A DNA stretch of 58,685 bases, from contig QYQN01000060.1 of NCBI GenBank assembly GCA_007280895.1, positions 1-58,685 of the forward strand. Direction: 5' to 3'. The stretch comes from Methylococcaceae bacterium. Lineage in GTDB: Bacteria; Pseudomonadota; Gammaproteobacteria; Methylococcales; Methylomonadaceae. Below are positions 9,679 to 18,770 of this stretch, piece after piece. The position numbers and the translations under genes were made by a program. Positions within the stretch are counted from its first letter, which is position 1. Each line of letters opens with the position of its first letter. The notes beneath the pieces are model-generated. The model made no database searches. It saw nothing but the letters and a program-made list of their open reading frames with translations, and was not told the DNA's origin.

Positions 9679-11928
9679 TTATTTAAGATCAAAGCGATCT
9701 AGCATCATCACTTTTACCCACGCATTCACAAAATCAGTCACGAATTTCTGTTTACCGTCTTCAGCCGCGTACACTTCTGCAATGGCTCGAAGTTCAGAGT
9801 GCGAACCGAAGATTAAATCAACCGATGTTGCTGTCCATTTAATAGCTCCTGAGTGCCGATCACTGCCCTCATACAGCCCTTCAGTACGGGTAGATTTCTG
9901 CCATTGCGTGGACATGTCTAGCAAATTGATGAAAAAATCATTACTTAACACACCAACTTTAGTGGTTAAAACGCCTGCACTGGACGCTTCTGCGTTGGCA
10001 CCTAAAACGCGCATACCGCCCACCAGAACCGTCATTTCAGGAACACTCAGGGTTAGCAGATTGGCTTTGTCGACGAGTGCTTCCGTTGGTGAGAGCCAAT
10101 TGCCTTCAGCGTAATAATTACGAAAGGCATCTGTTTTAGGTTCAAGAACAGCATAACCCTTTACATCAGTTTGCTCTTCTGTTGCGTCCATGCGACCTGG
10201 CACAAAGGGAACATTTACATTCAGTCCAGCCGCTTTAGCTGCTTCCTCAACGGCTGCCGTACCACTTAACACAATTAAATCTGCCAGTGATACTTGTTTA
10301 GCCGTTGCCCCTTTTGACTGCGTGCCATTAAAGCTTTGCTGAATAGCCTCTAAATGTGCCAGTACTTTAGCTAGCTCTTTAGGGTTATTGACTGGCCAAG
10401 CCTTTGCTGGCGCTAGGCGAACACGTGCACCATTCGCGCCTCCACGCATATCTGTGCCACGGAAAGATGCCGCTGAAGCCCATGCAGTACGAATTAACTC
10501 TGAACGGGTCAACCCTGATTTAAGAATTTTTTGTTTAAGCGAGTCAATGTCCTTAGCATTTATTAAGTTATGATTCACGGCAGGAATGGGGTCTTGCCAA
10601 ATAAGTGCTTGTTTGGGTACATCACTGCCTAAATAACGTGTGCTAGGTCCCATGTCGCGATGAGTCAGTTTAAACCATGCTTTTGCAAAACTGAGCTCAA
10701 ATTCTTTTGGGTTGGCCAAAAAACGTTTGGAAATTTTTTCGTAACTGGGATCAACTTTAAGGGCAATATCCGTGGTAAACATGATGGGCGGATGACGTTT
10801 AATGGTGTCGTGCGCATCAGGCACTACGTTTATGGCGGCATTATCCTTTGGAATCCACTGAGTAGCCCCTGCAGGACTTTTAGTCTTGACCCATTCGTAA
10901 GCAAATAAATTGCTAAGATATTGGTGCGTCCATTGTGTTGGATTAGCACTCCAAGCACCTTCTAAGCCACTCGTAATAGTGTCGGCTCTATTGCCTTTAC
11001 CACATTTATTTTTCCACCCTAAGCCCTGCTCTTCGATGCCAGCAGCGGCTGGTTCAGGTCCTATGCATTTGCTGGGATCGCCATTGCCATGCGCCTTACC
11101 AAAAGTATGTCCACCAGCGATTAAAGCAAGTGTTTCTTCATCATTCATTGCCATACGAGCAAAGGTTTCGCGAATATCTTTTGCCGCAGCCATGGGATCA
11201 TGATTGCCATTGGATCCTTCAGGATTCACATAGATAAGCCCCATCTGCACAGCGGCAAGTGGTTTATCTAAGTTACGATCTGCTTGGTAGCGTCCGTCTG
11301 CAAGCCATTTTTTCTCAGGCCCCCAATAAACTAAATCTGCTTCCCAATCGTCGGTGCGTCCGCCCGCAAAGCCAAAGGTTTTGAAACCCATTGATTCCAA
11401 CGCTACGTTACCGGTCAGCACCATTAAATCTGCCCAAGAAATTTTACTGCCGTATTTACTTTTAACAGGCCAAAGCAAGCGACGTGCTTTATCGAGGTTA
11501 GTATTATCAGGCCAACTATTGAGTGCTTCAAAACGCTGCTGACCACCCCCTGCACCGCCACGGCCATCAGCAACGCGATATGTTCCGGCACTGTGCCAAG
11601 CCATCCGAATAAAAAATGGTCCATAGTGTCCGTAATCAGCTGGCCACCAGTCTTGTGATGTTTTCATTAACTTTTCAATGTCTGCCTTCACCGCCTTCAA
11701 ATCAAGTTTCTTAAACTCTTTAGCATAATTAAACGTGCTGTCCATGGGATTGGATTCAGCTGCGTGTTGACGAAGCGGGGTTAAATCTAAGCGATCAGGC
11801 CACCAAAACTGATTGGATAGTGTTTTCAGTTCTGCTTTAGTGCTGGGAAGAGCAGGAATTTCCTCAGCGTAGCCCAGCTGAGAAAACACCACAGTAAAGA
11901 GCATAAGCTGCGGTAATGTTGGTTTCAT
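9679..11928 (-). CDS. katG: Catalase-peroxidase with N-terminal export signal (periplasmic KatG)
   Basis: KatG is a bifunctional heme enzyme that removes hydrogen peroxide. The start is set at the ATG with a GGAGA site 9 bp upstream, giving 749 aa; a longer reading from TTG has no such site. Residues 1-21 form a signal peptide (hydrophobic [14 protein letters not shown], then EE), so the enzyme is probably periplasmic, like KatP of enterohaemorrhagic E. coli; most KatGs are cytoplasmic. Distal residues Arg108, Trp111 and His112 ([11 protein letters not shown]) and proximal His274 ([11 protein letters not shown]) are present. Trp111, Tyr233 and Met259 can form the KatG-specific cross-link. Both duplicated halves are intact. 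The gene is monocistronic, isolated by about 490 and 420 bp of non-coding DNA. Confidence 0.95.
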   Translation of the reverse strand: MKPTLPQLMLFTVVFSQLGYAEEIPALPSTKAELKTLSNQFWWPDRLDLTPLRQHAAESNPMDSTFNYAKEFKKLDLKAVKADIEKLMKTSQDWWPADYGHYGPFFIRMAWHSAGTYRVADGRGGAGGGQQRFEALNSWPDNTNLDKARRLLWPVKSKYGSKISWADLMVLTGNVALESMGFKTFGFAGGRTDDWEADLVYWGPEKKWLADGRYQADRNLDKPLAAVQMGLIYVNPEGSNGNHDPMAAAKDIRETFARMAMNDEETLALIAGGHTFGKAHGNGDPSKCIGPEPAAAGIEEQGLGWKNKCGKGNRADTITSGLEGAWSANPTQWTHQYLSNLFAYEWVKTKSPAGATQWIPKDNAAINVVPDAHDTIKRHPPIMFTTDIALKVDPSYEKISKRFLANPKEFELSFAKAWFKLTHRDMGPSTRYLGSDVPKQALIWQDPIPAVNHNLINAKDIDSLKQKILKSGLTRSELIRTAWASAASFRGTDMRGGANGARVRLAPAKAWPVNNPKELAKVLAHLEAIQQSFNGTQSKGATAKQVSLADLIVLSGTAAVEEAAKAAGLNVNVPFVPGRMDATEEQTDVKGYAVLEPKTDAFRNYYAEGNWLSPTEALVDKANLLTLSVPEMTVLVGGMRVLGANAEASSAGVLTTKVGVLSNDFFINLLDMSTQWQKSTRTEGLYEGSDRHSGAIKWTATSVDLIFGSHSELRAIAEVYAAEDGKQKFVTDFVNAWVKVMMLDRFDLK

Positions 11929-11937
11929 GGTATGTAT

Positions 11938-11942
11938 TCTCC
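11938..11942 (-). promoter_or_regulatory. Ribosome binding site that fixes the katG start
   Basis: GGAGA on the minus strand, 9 bp before the ATG at 11928. It favours the start that places a signal peptide at the N-terminus over an upstream TTG at 11991, which would bury the signal inside a charged extension. Confidence 0.75.
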
Positions 11943-12020
11943 AGTTTATCTGTGCAGACAAACATGCCTGCCGTGTCATTTTATATGGCAAAAAAACAAA
12001 TAAGCCCTATCACATTGCAC

Positions 12021-12042
12021 TCGCCGCTTAGGCGATTTTTTT
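12021..12042 (+). terminator. Short hairpin with T7 tail
   Basis: TCGCC / GGCGA arms (5 bp, 5-nt loop) are followed by TTTTTTT on the plus strand. No plus-strand gene ends here, so it could only stop antisense read-through out of the katG region; it may equally be chance. Confidence 0.25.
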
Positions 12043-12227
12043 AGTATTCCTTATAAAACCAATAGTGCAAGTCCAGTTAAGCCTTGGTGTAGACTCCCTG
12101 CTTTTCTCATTATGACTTGGTTGACAAACCGACACAGACTAGACAGCTAATAATGTAAATGGGGAGCACTAGGCGATACGACTGCATGGAGGTAGGAGGT
12201 AGCGCACCAAATGGTGAGCCACAAAGC

Positions 12228-12256
12228 GTCGCAATACGGCTATCGCCTATTGCGAC
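12228..12256. repeat. REP-like palindrome (copy 2)
   Basis: Perfect 9-bp arms GTCGCAATA / TATTGCGAC surround a partly self-complementary core. The arms and core resemble the palindrome at 3306-3332 (shared GCAATA...TATTGC and GCC/GGC elements). It lies between rnd and katG, downstream of rnd, as expected for REP elements in 3' non-coding DNA. Confidence 0.6.
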
Positions 12257-12347
12257 CTATGGGTAATATGGGAACAAGGTGAATAATTAAACTTAGTACT
12301 GTTTGCTAAAGACTCGTCTAGGTGTCCAACAGCAGCAGGATTTAAGC

Positions 12348-13511
12348 TTATTGTGTTACCGCAATAATTTTTAAGGTGTTCTCCTGAATGCTCAGGGCTA
12401 ATTCACCGCTTAATAAACCGACTAATTCTCTGCCTGCCATGCTGTAACGCCAGCCATGCAGTAACGGACAGCTTTCATCTGCTTCCATAAGTAATATTTC
12501 TAATTCTTTACGCGTTGCTAAGATACTGGGATTGAGTGCATTTTCTTCTGCTCTAATACGTACCCACGCCGTTAAAATATCTAAAATGGCTTCTTGCTGT
12601 TGATTCTTTTTAAAAGCACGATCTTTTTCGTTTAAAGGAATGGGCAAGCGTTGCTTGGCGTCAGCAATCAGTTGACATAAAACACGCCCGTGTCGATTAA
12701 CAATACGTTCGCTGATACCACGAATGTTTGCCAAGTCTGGGAGTGTTTCAGGTTGTAATTTAGCAATATCCAATAACATTTCATCACGCAACAGCCATGT
12801 TTTAGGACGATTGTCTTCTTGTGCTTGCGTTTCGCGCCACATGGCAAGTGCTTGCATGACCGATAATTGTCGTCCTGTTAATTTATTCTTGCCTTTAATT
12901 TTTAGCCACGCTTGCTCAGGATGAACATGATAAATTTCTGGATTGGATAATTCTAAAAAATCATTGGCTAGCCAAGTAGAACGGCCTAATTCAGCTAATT
13001 TAGCGATCACGTGCTGATAAATCTGACATAAATAAATGACATCATCCGCCGCATATTCTATTTGCTCTGGGGTTAACGGACGTTGGCTCCAATCTGCACG
13101 GGTGTGGGCTTTATTTAAATTGATGTTGAGTAAGGTTGACACCATCATGGCATAGCCTGGATTATCTTGAAAACCTAGCAAAGGTGCCGCCACTTGGGTA
13201 TCGAAGATCGGCGTAGGCAGTTTGCCAGTAATTTGATAAAAAATTTCTAAATCTTGTCGACAGGAATGAAATACTTTAATTAAATCAGGTCGATAAATAG
13301 CTTCAAATAATTCACTCAGGTCTGTTAATGCTAAGGGATCAACACACACCACCCATTCTGGCGTTGCCATTTGCAGTAAACAAAACTTAGGATAATACGT
13401 TTTCTCTCGTAAGAACTCAGTGTCTAAAGCCAACCAAGATTCCCTGCGAATTTGCTGACACAGCTGGGATAATTTTTCAGGGGTATCGATATAATTAATA
13501 GTTTTATTCAT
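12348..13511 (-). CDS. rnd: Ribonuclease D
   Basis: RNase D is a 3'-5' exoribonuclease that trims tRNA and other small-RNA precursors. The 387-aa protein has a DEDD exonuclease domain: motif I LALDTEFLREKTYYPKF (residues 27-43), motif II with VFHSCRQDLEIFY (about 98-110) and motif III with YAADDVIYLCQIY (about 173-185). An HRDC domain follows (about 210-290). Length matches the family. It lies 79 bp downstream of the DbpA-domain gene on the same strand. Both are RNA-related, which fits shared expression, but there is no overlap. Confidence 0.95.
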   Translation of the reverse strand: MNKTINYIDTPEKLSQLCQQIRRESWLALDTEFLREKTYYPKFCLLQMATPEWVVCVDPLALTDLSELFEAIYRPDLIKVFHSCRQDLEIFYQITGKLPTPIFDTQVAAPLLGFQDNPGYAMMVSTLLNINLNKAHTRADWSQRPLTPEQIEYAADDVIYLCQIYQHVIAKLAELGRSTWLANDFLELSNPEIYHVHPEQAWLKIKGKNKLTGRQLSVMQALAMWRETQAQEDNRPKTWLLRDEMLLDIAKLQPETLPDLANIRGISERIVNRHGRVLCQLIADAKQRLPIPLNEKDRAFKKNQQQEAILDILTAWVRIRAEENALNPSILATRKELEILLMEADESCPLLHGWRYSMAGRELVGLLSGELALSIQENTLKIIAVTQ

Positions 13512-13590
13512 AAAGTCATGGTTAACACAATTACTGCATAATTAAGAAGCACACTGGCATCTTGGAAAATAACTACCTTTAACTGATGTC

Positions 13591-14169
13591 TTAATTTTCA
13601 GAAGGTGTTGTTGAGCTAGCTGGTTTTTTACGACGCTGCATAAACCCACGTTTTTTATTTCTAACTTTTACGCGTCTGATAGCTAACTTTTGCTGGTTAA
13701 TCTCGACCGTTTTTAAATGATGAAAAATATCCATTGGCATCGCATCAGGTAATTCGATCAGTGTGTATAAATGTCGAATGGATACATTATTGATATTATT
13801 TTTATCTACGCCTGATTCTTCAATCAATACGCGCTTAATTTCATCCACAGTCACCTGATGATAGATACCAATATCTAAGCGATAGCGAACCATTTTAATG
13901 TGCGTTGAGGCGTTTTTATCACTATGCAGAGAGGTATTATGTTGTTCGATGCATGGCTCAGTTGCCAATAACACACCTGGTTGCTGTTCAAGAAGGTGCA
14001 ATAACGCTGCGGCACAGGTTAAATAATCAATATTAAGTGTTGCTACTAAGCGAGCCAGCAAATCATGATGAGTGTTCGCAAGCTTTGCCGCCAATATCTC
14101 TGCTAATTGTGCAATTAAATCACTCTCAGAGGCTATGTTTTCAGTAACGTTGTGCTGACTGTTGTTCAT
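13591..14169 (-). CDS. Stand-alone DbpA/DeaD-type RNA-binding domain protein (no helicase core)
   Basis: A 192-aa protein whose residues 93-168 match the C-terminal RNA-binding domain of DEAD-box helicases of the DeaD/CsdA and DbpA type: MVRYRLDIGIYHQVTVDEI, then LYTLIELPDAMPMDIFHHL and KLAIRRVKV. The segment before it (about 30-68, with LLARLVATLNIDYLTCAAAL) resembles the helical linker that precedes this domain in DeaD. A basic tail (KKRGFMQRRKK) follows. No DEAD, SAT or HRIGRTGR motif exists in the protein, and the DNA on either side belongs to surA and rnd. It is therefore an isolated RNA-binding module, either a relic of a deaD gene or a separate RNA-chaperone-like protein. The ATG start and intact frame suggest it is functional. 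Confidence 0.75.
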   Translation of the reverse strand: MNNSQHNVTENIASESDLIAQLAEILAAKLANTHHDLLARLVATLNIDYLTCAAALLHLLEQQPGVLLATEPCIEQHNTSLHSDKNASTHIKMVRYRLDIGIYHQVTVDEIKRVLIEESGVDKNNINNVSIRHLYTLIELPDAMPMDIFHHLKTVEINQQKLAIRRVKVRNKKRGFMQRRKKPASSTTPSEN

Positions 14170-14253
14170 TAAAAAAATAAATCAAAAATAATCAAACCAC
14201 AGGTTAGTATCATGATCATTGCCTTAAAGACATACGTTCTTGATACAAGTAAT

Positions 14254-14278
14254 CACGACAGGCGTTGGCTCTGTCGTG
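14254..14278 (-). terminator. Hairpin just after surA
   Basis: CACGACAG / CTGTCGTG form perfect 8-bp arms with a 9-nt loop, beginning 6 bp past the surA stop on the minus strand. No long T-tract follows, so it is a weak or factor-dependent terminator or a 3'-end stabiliser for the lptD-surA transcript. Confidence 0.5.
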
Positions 14279-14284
14279 GATAAA

Positions 14285-15586
14285 TTAAACGCGACTTTCT
14301 ATAATTTCAACATACGCTTCATCACGTAAACGACGCATCCAAAGCTCTGTTTCTTCTTCAATTTTTCGTTTTCTAATGGCTTCGCGCACCTGATTTTTCC
14401 GGTACTCGACACTGTTGTCTTTCTTTTCTCGCTCGTTGACTTGAATCAAATGCCAACCAAATTGCGTTTGCACTGGCTCACTCATTTGCCCAAGACTCAG
14501 CGCATTCATGGCTTCTTCAAAGGGTTTTACTAAATCACCTGGCGAGACCCAGTCTAAAGACCCACCTTTTATTGCAGTGCCTTTATCATCTGAATGTGAG
14601 CGCGCTAAAACAGCAAAATCATCACCGTCTTGAATGCGTTTTTTTAACTCAAGCAAGCGTTTACTGGCTTCAGTGTCATCAATTAATTCATTAGTTTTGA
14701 TTAAAATATGACGCACTTTTGTTTTGGTAATGGTATGACTGTCAACGCCTTTAATCGCTAACATTTTAATAATATGAAAACCACTAGGGCTTCTGATGGC
14801 ATCGGCAACCTGTCCTTCTTGCATACGGGTAATGCCTTCACTAAATAAAGAAGGAATATCTCGTAGTGCTCGCCAGCCCAAATCCCCGCCTTTTAAAGCG
14901 TTTGCATCATCTGAATAACTCATCGCTAATTTGCCAAAGTCTTGACCTTCGCGCAATTTTTCAAGCACTTGATCAACCTTTGCTTGAGCTTTTTTAATAT
15001 CCGTTGCTGAGGCGCCCTCGCGAACCGCAACTAAAATATGACCCAAACGATAGTTAATATCTTCGCTGCCCACTTTACCTTCAGTTTCAAGATAATGATC
15101 AACTTCACGATCAGTTACCTTAATACGTCCACCTAATTCACGTCCACGCAGTTGATTAATGATAATTTCATTACGCATATTATCTAAGAATGCTTTGTAA
15201 GACATGCCTTGGTTTTGTAATTCAGCGCGAAATTGTTCCAAACTTAAGTGGTTACGTTCTGCGATTTCAAGGGCTGACGTTGTTAACATTTCCTCACTGA
15301 CCGTAATGCCTGCTTTTTCTGCCATTAAGCGTTGCAATTTATCCATAATTAACTTTTCAAGCACTTGCTTACGCAACATAGCTTCTGGCGGTAATTGTGC
15401 CTTACTTGCTTGCATACGTTGAATAATGGTGGCGACTTCAAGATTTAATTCGCTTTCTAAAATCACATCGTCTTCTACTACCGCCACCATACGATCTAAT
15501 ACTTCGGCGATGGTCGCAAAGCTAAGCAAACCACAGCACATTAATAGTGCCCTAAGCATTTTTTTAATCACGTTATTCTTCATCAT
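14285..15586 (-). CDS. surA: Periplasmic chaperone / peptidyl-prolyl isomerase SurA
   Basis: SurA escorts unfolded outer-membrane proteins, including LptD, across the periplasm to the BAM complex. The 433-aa protein has a signal peptide (basic KNNVIKK, then MLRALLMCCGLLSFATIA, cleavage near residue 28). An N-terminal chaperone module starts at DRMVAVVEDDVILESEL, followed by two parvulin domains (about 178-275 and 287-385). It ends with the C-terminal SurA helix. It overlaps the lptD stop by 4 bp. In Pseudomonas and E. coli pdxA and ksgA follow surA; here they are absent and the DbpA-domain gene and rnd follow. Confidence 0.96.
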   Translation of the reverse strand: MMKNNVIKKMLRALLMCCGLLSFATIAEVLDRMVAVVEDDVILESELNLEVATIIQRMQASKAQLPPEAMLRKQVLEKLIMDKLQRLMAEKAGITVSEEMLTTSALEIAERNHLSLEQFRAELQNQGMSYKAFLDNMRNEIIINQLRGRELGGRIKVTDREVDHYLETEGKVGSEDINYRLGHILVAVREGASATDIKKAQAKVDQVLEKLREGQDFGKLAMSYSDDANALKGGDLGWRALRDIPSLFSEGITRMQEGQVADAIRSPSGFHIIKMLAIKGVDSHTITKTKVRHILIKTNELIDDTEASKRLLELKKRIQDGDDFAVLARSHSDDKGTAIKGGSLDWVSPGDLVKPFEEAMNALSLGQMSEPVQTQFGWHLIQVNEREKKDNSVEYRKNQVREAIRKRKIEEETELWMRRLRDEAYVEIIESRV

Positions 15587-18249
15587 GTTGTTGGTTTCCG
15601 ATACCCATATATACTTTTTTCAAAAAAGGCATCTAGCTTCTCGCCAATACCTGTTAAGCCTTTTAATTCAATTTGAAAGAAAATACCCGTGAGTAAATTT
15701 CCTTCAAGAGGATTAGTAAGCAGTGCTGGGTCACCCGTAAATTGGTTGATACTGCTTAAATAACGTCGTCCAATAACACGGAAACGCCAACAACAATTTT
15801 CTTTTTCTAACCCCAAAAATCCATCTTGCGTTTTATTATATAACCAAGAATACTGCCAACGCCCAACCGCATACCAATTATCGTAAATAAGCCAACGCAC
15901 GGAAAAATCACTTTGCGTAATATCATTGGTTTGATCTGGAATTAACGGCGCTTGTCGGTATAAATAGCCCATGTTAATAATTTTTCCTGCTTGATCCACA
16001 TAATGCATACCAAGCTTACCACGCACGATAGCATTGCTGTGAGGATCCCATTGTACCCCCGTGTCAATCGATACTTTGTCGGTGAGTTGACTGCTTAATT
16101 CAGTCACTAACGGCGACGATGTAGCTGTCTCTTTTGGACTGATTGCGCATAAGCTTGAGGGATAATCTCCGCATAAGGTTACGTCGCGATTACGAAAATA
16201 AAAAATCTCACCCACACTTAGTTTTAAACGCTCTAAGCCAGTGACCGGATCAATCAAGCTTGAGCTTAAGGCTGTCGTGATTTGATTGGCATCTTGTATT
16301 CGGTCTGAGCCACTAAATCTATTTTCTCTAAACATGCTGCTATACCAAAAGTCATAAACAGACGTATCAAAGATAGGAATTTGGCTCTGATCAACTTTTG
16401 GAATGTACAGATAAAACAACCTTGGCTCTATCGTGTGTAAAAAACGTTTATTACTTAGGCTAAGGTCACGCTCAAAGAAAGTGCCTGCATCGGCGGAGAC
16501 GCTTGGCAAGACTCTGGAAACATCGGCGGCTAATTCAGACGTGGGGCTATTAAGTAGATACTGCGTATAGTTTACTGAAACTTTTGGCGTTAAATATGCG
16601 CTGCTGGTTTGTAAGGGCACGCTCAACGATGGCTTGATAGTAAACCGTTGCCCATTGACTAAATCATCATGTTGAAAATACACCGACTCTGTTTGCAGCG
16701 CCGCATCAATGGGGAGCATTTGGTTTGTCAACGAGCGATTTACAGTTAAATTTATTTGCGGTAAACGGCGATACGGAATTTGTGCGCTACTTAAGGTCGG
16801 GTCAATGGTTTGATAGCTTTCTACTCGAGCGGTGAGTTCTACACCTTCCTTAAGATAATTGACATCCGCCTGACTTTTAAGAAAACTGAAATTTGGGTAA
16901 CTCAAGGCATTCCCTAGCTCAGTAAAATAGCCTTTATCAGACACTTGATTGACATCTAAATTGGCCTGAATATACGGTGAAAACTGTGTGCTATGATTTA
17001 ACGACGCTAAATAACGGTCGGTGTGTTTAAGCTCATCATCGGGCATGTATTCAATACTTGCTAAGCCATGAGATTGTTGGGTTAGATAGCGTAGATCACC
17101 CGCCAATAATATACCTCGTTTAGTAAAATATCGTGGGTTTAATACAGCATCGTAATTGGGTGCTAAATTCCAATAATAGGGCGTTGACGTAGTAAAACCA
17201 CCATTGCTTGTGTTGCCAAAAGAGGGCGAAAGAAACCCAGATAAACGGCGGTTATCAACGGGAAACGCCATGTATGGTGAATAAAATACTGGCACGCCTT
17301 TGAACTCAAGCCAGGTGTTTTTAGCAGAACCCTTGCCTGTTTGCTTATTAAGTTTTAACTCACCTGCATGCAATACCCAATCTTGGTTGCCAGGTTTACA
17401 ACTGGTATAACTCACATCCTGATAATGCGATAAATATTTATTATCACGAAAAATCGCTTTAGCCCGACCGCGCAACGGTGCGGCTGGATAGATAAATAAG
17501 GTTTCACGAATTTTAGCTTGATCAGACGTTAATTTTAACTGCGCAGAGTCACTGTGTAACGCTAACTCATCCTCACTGTAATAGACATTCCCTTGTAAGT
17601 TTAAGGTTTGAGAAATACTGTCATAATTTGCATGATTGGCTTTAGCGTGTTGATCAGCGCGATGCATTTCAACTTGCCCAGAATACACGCCTATTTCATT
17701 ATCAAAAATTTCGGAGTAATTAGATTTAACGTCTAAAGAGGCTTTATTGCGCAGTTCTTTATTATGCGGACTCCAGCTGCGTTGCGTGCCTTTAGAGGAC
17801 AAACAACTGCCCCAAGGGTCGTGTGCAAATTGAGCGTTTAATAATGTAAAAATATGTTCTTGCGGGGCACTAAAAGATGGTGCAAACACGTGCCAATCCG
17901 TGTCTGGCGTATTAAGTTCAGGGTCTGTATCAGGAAATGCGGGCGGTGACAAATCCACGGCGTTAGGTTCAGCAGGAGAAGCAGCAACAGTGTTGTTAGC
18001 GTGAGTGTCTGTAACGGTTGGCAATAGCTTAGGATTAGGGCTAATTTCTTGAGCTAATGGTGCAGAGATTGTAGACGGCGTGGTGGCAGTTGGTTGCATC
18101 AATAAAGCCGTTGAGTGCATTGACTCGCCTTCGCCACACACCCAGTCATTCGTTTTGTTATTCTGTTGACATGACCATACAGGAGGATTGGCCAAACTTA
18201 CAGACGTACTAAGTGAGGGTAAAAAAATTATAAATAGTCGACGAAGCAT
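15583..18249 (-). CDS. lptD: LPS-assembly protein LptD
   Basis: LptD is the outer-membrane barrel that, with LptE, inserts lipopolysaccharide into the outer leaflet. With the ATG at 18249 the protein has 888 aa and begins with a signal peptide (MLRRLFIIFLPSLSTSVSLA). A TTG nine codons upstream is also in frame and neither has a clear ribosome site. A Pro/Thr/Ala-rich stretch (about 50-130) precedes the OstA-type beta-jellyroll (about 180-320, with SEIFDNEIGVYSGQVEMHRA and ASYTSCKPGNQDW-like Cys pairs). The LptD barrel follows to the C-terminus. Several Cys residues suit the inter-domain disulfides known for LptD. Coupled to surA by a 4-bp overlap. Confidence 0.94.
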   Translation of the reverse strand: MLRRLFIIFLPSLSTSVSLANPPVWSCQQNNKTNDWVCGEGESMHSTALLMQPTATTPSTISAPLAQEISPNPKLLPTVTDTHANNTVAASPAEPNAVDLSPPAFPDTDPELNTPDTDWHVFAPSFSAPQEHIFTLLNAQFAHDPWGSCLSSKGTQRSWSPHNKELRNKASLDVKSNYSEIFDNEIGVYSGQVEMHRADQHAKANHANYDSISQTLNLQGNVYYSEDELALHSDSAQLKLTSDQAKIRETLFIYPAAPLRGRAKAIFRDNKYLSHYQDVSYTSCKPGNQDWVLHAGELKLNKQTGKGSAKNTWLEFKGVPVFYSPYMAFPVDNRRLSGFLSPSFGNTSNGGFTTSTPYYWNLAPNYDAVLNPRYFTKRGILLAGDLRYLTQQSHGLASIEYMPDDELKHTDRYLASLNHSTQFSPYIQANLDVNQVSDKGYFTELGNALSYPNFSFLKSQADVNYLKEGVELTARVESYQTIDPTLSSAQIPYRRLPQINLTVNRSLTNQMLPIDAALQTESVYFQHDDLVNGQRFTIKPSLSVPLQTSSAYLTPKVSVNYTQYLLNSPTSELAADVSRVLPSVSADAGTFFERDLSLSNKRFLHTIEPRLFYLYIPKVDQSQIPIFDTSVYDFWYSSMFRENRFSGSDRIQDANQITTALSSSLIDPVTGLERLKLSVGEIFYFRNRDVTLCGDYPSSLCAISPKETATSSPLVTELSSQLTDKVSIDTGVQWDPHSNAIVRGKLGMHYVDQAGKIINMGYLYRQAPLIPDQTNDITQSDFSVRWLIYDNWYAVGRWQYSWLYNKTQDGFLGLEKENCCWRFRVIGRRYLSSINQFTGDPALLTNPLEGNLLTGIFFQIELKGLTGIGEKLDAFFEKSIYGYRKPTT

Positions 18250-18770
18250 AGGGGGTATCAGTGAGTAACGTAACAAATCATGAATCGAAGGACACGCTAA
18301 ACACGCATTCTACAGCAAAATAAGCCCTAATAACTAATTCTAGTGACACATTACCGACAACTCAAGACGCTTAGCTTAAGCGCGTAAAACAAACAACGTA
18401 GCAAAAAAAAACGGCTAATGGTAAGCCCATTAACCGTAAAAAACTTGTCCCTTTAGTAGGTAATTTGATAAGAACCCTTATAGTATCCTTAGTTAAGTGC
18501 TTATAAAATATGACAAATTGCCACTGTATCCTTCTGCCACAGCCTAAACAGTTATTTATAAACTGTAAGCCGCTTACGTTGCACAGATTTATTTCGTGTG
18601 AGACAGCACAAGCGCGTTACTCCAACACAGCAAACCAGTTTTATAAGTAGAGCACGCTAGCATTGATTTGATGTTTTTCTGTTGTAAAAAATGCTATCAA
18701 GACAAGTAATTAAGCAAGAATTCTTTGCCCAACTAATATTTGATATTAAACGCACGTTAAGAATGAAACA
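18250..18770. other. Intergenic region between the sulfotransferase cassette and lptD
   Basis: About 520 bp without a supported gene. It contains a strong minus-strand terminator at 18403-18443 that closes the upstream cassette. The part nearer lptD (18250-18400) must therefore carry the lptD promoter, but I cannot pick a convincing -10/-35 pair. Confidence 0.5.
18403..18443 (-). terminator. Intrinsic terminator of the sulfotransferase cassette
   Basis: Arms ACGGCTAATGG (18411-18421) and CCATTAACCGT (18427-18437) pair over 11 bp with one mismatch and a 5-nt loop. Read on the minus strand the stem is followed by a run of nine T. An A-run on the other side (18438-18443) would give a shorter T-tract for the opposite strand. 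It isolates lptD-surA from the genes upstream. Confidence 0.85.

Larger units (their letters stand above)
11929..12347. other. Intergenic region upstream of katG
   Basis: About 420 bp holding the katG leader and the end of the rnd transcript. It contains the REP-like palindrome at 12228-12256 and a short hairpin with a T-run at 12021-12042. I see no protein gene. No OxyR or other operator could be recognised by eye. Confidence 0.5.

Noticed and set aside
9679-11991. katG start at TTG 11991
   Set aside because: The ATG at 11928 has a GGAGA at the correct distance and makes the signal peptide N-terminal; the TTG extension has no ribosome site.
12193-12206. Possible RfaH ops element (GGAGGTAGCGCAC) near katG
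   Set aside because: It differs from the ops consensus GGCGGTAGCGTGC at three positions and points away from any polysaccharide operon; both flanking genes are on the other strand.
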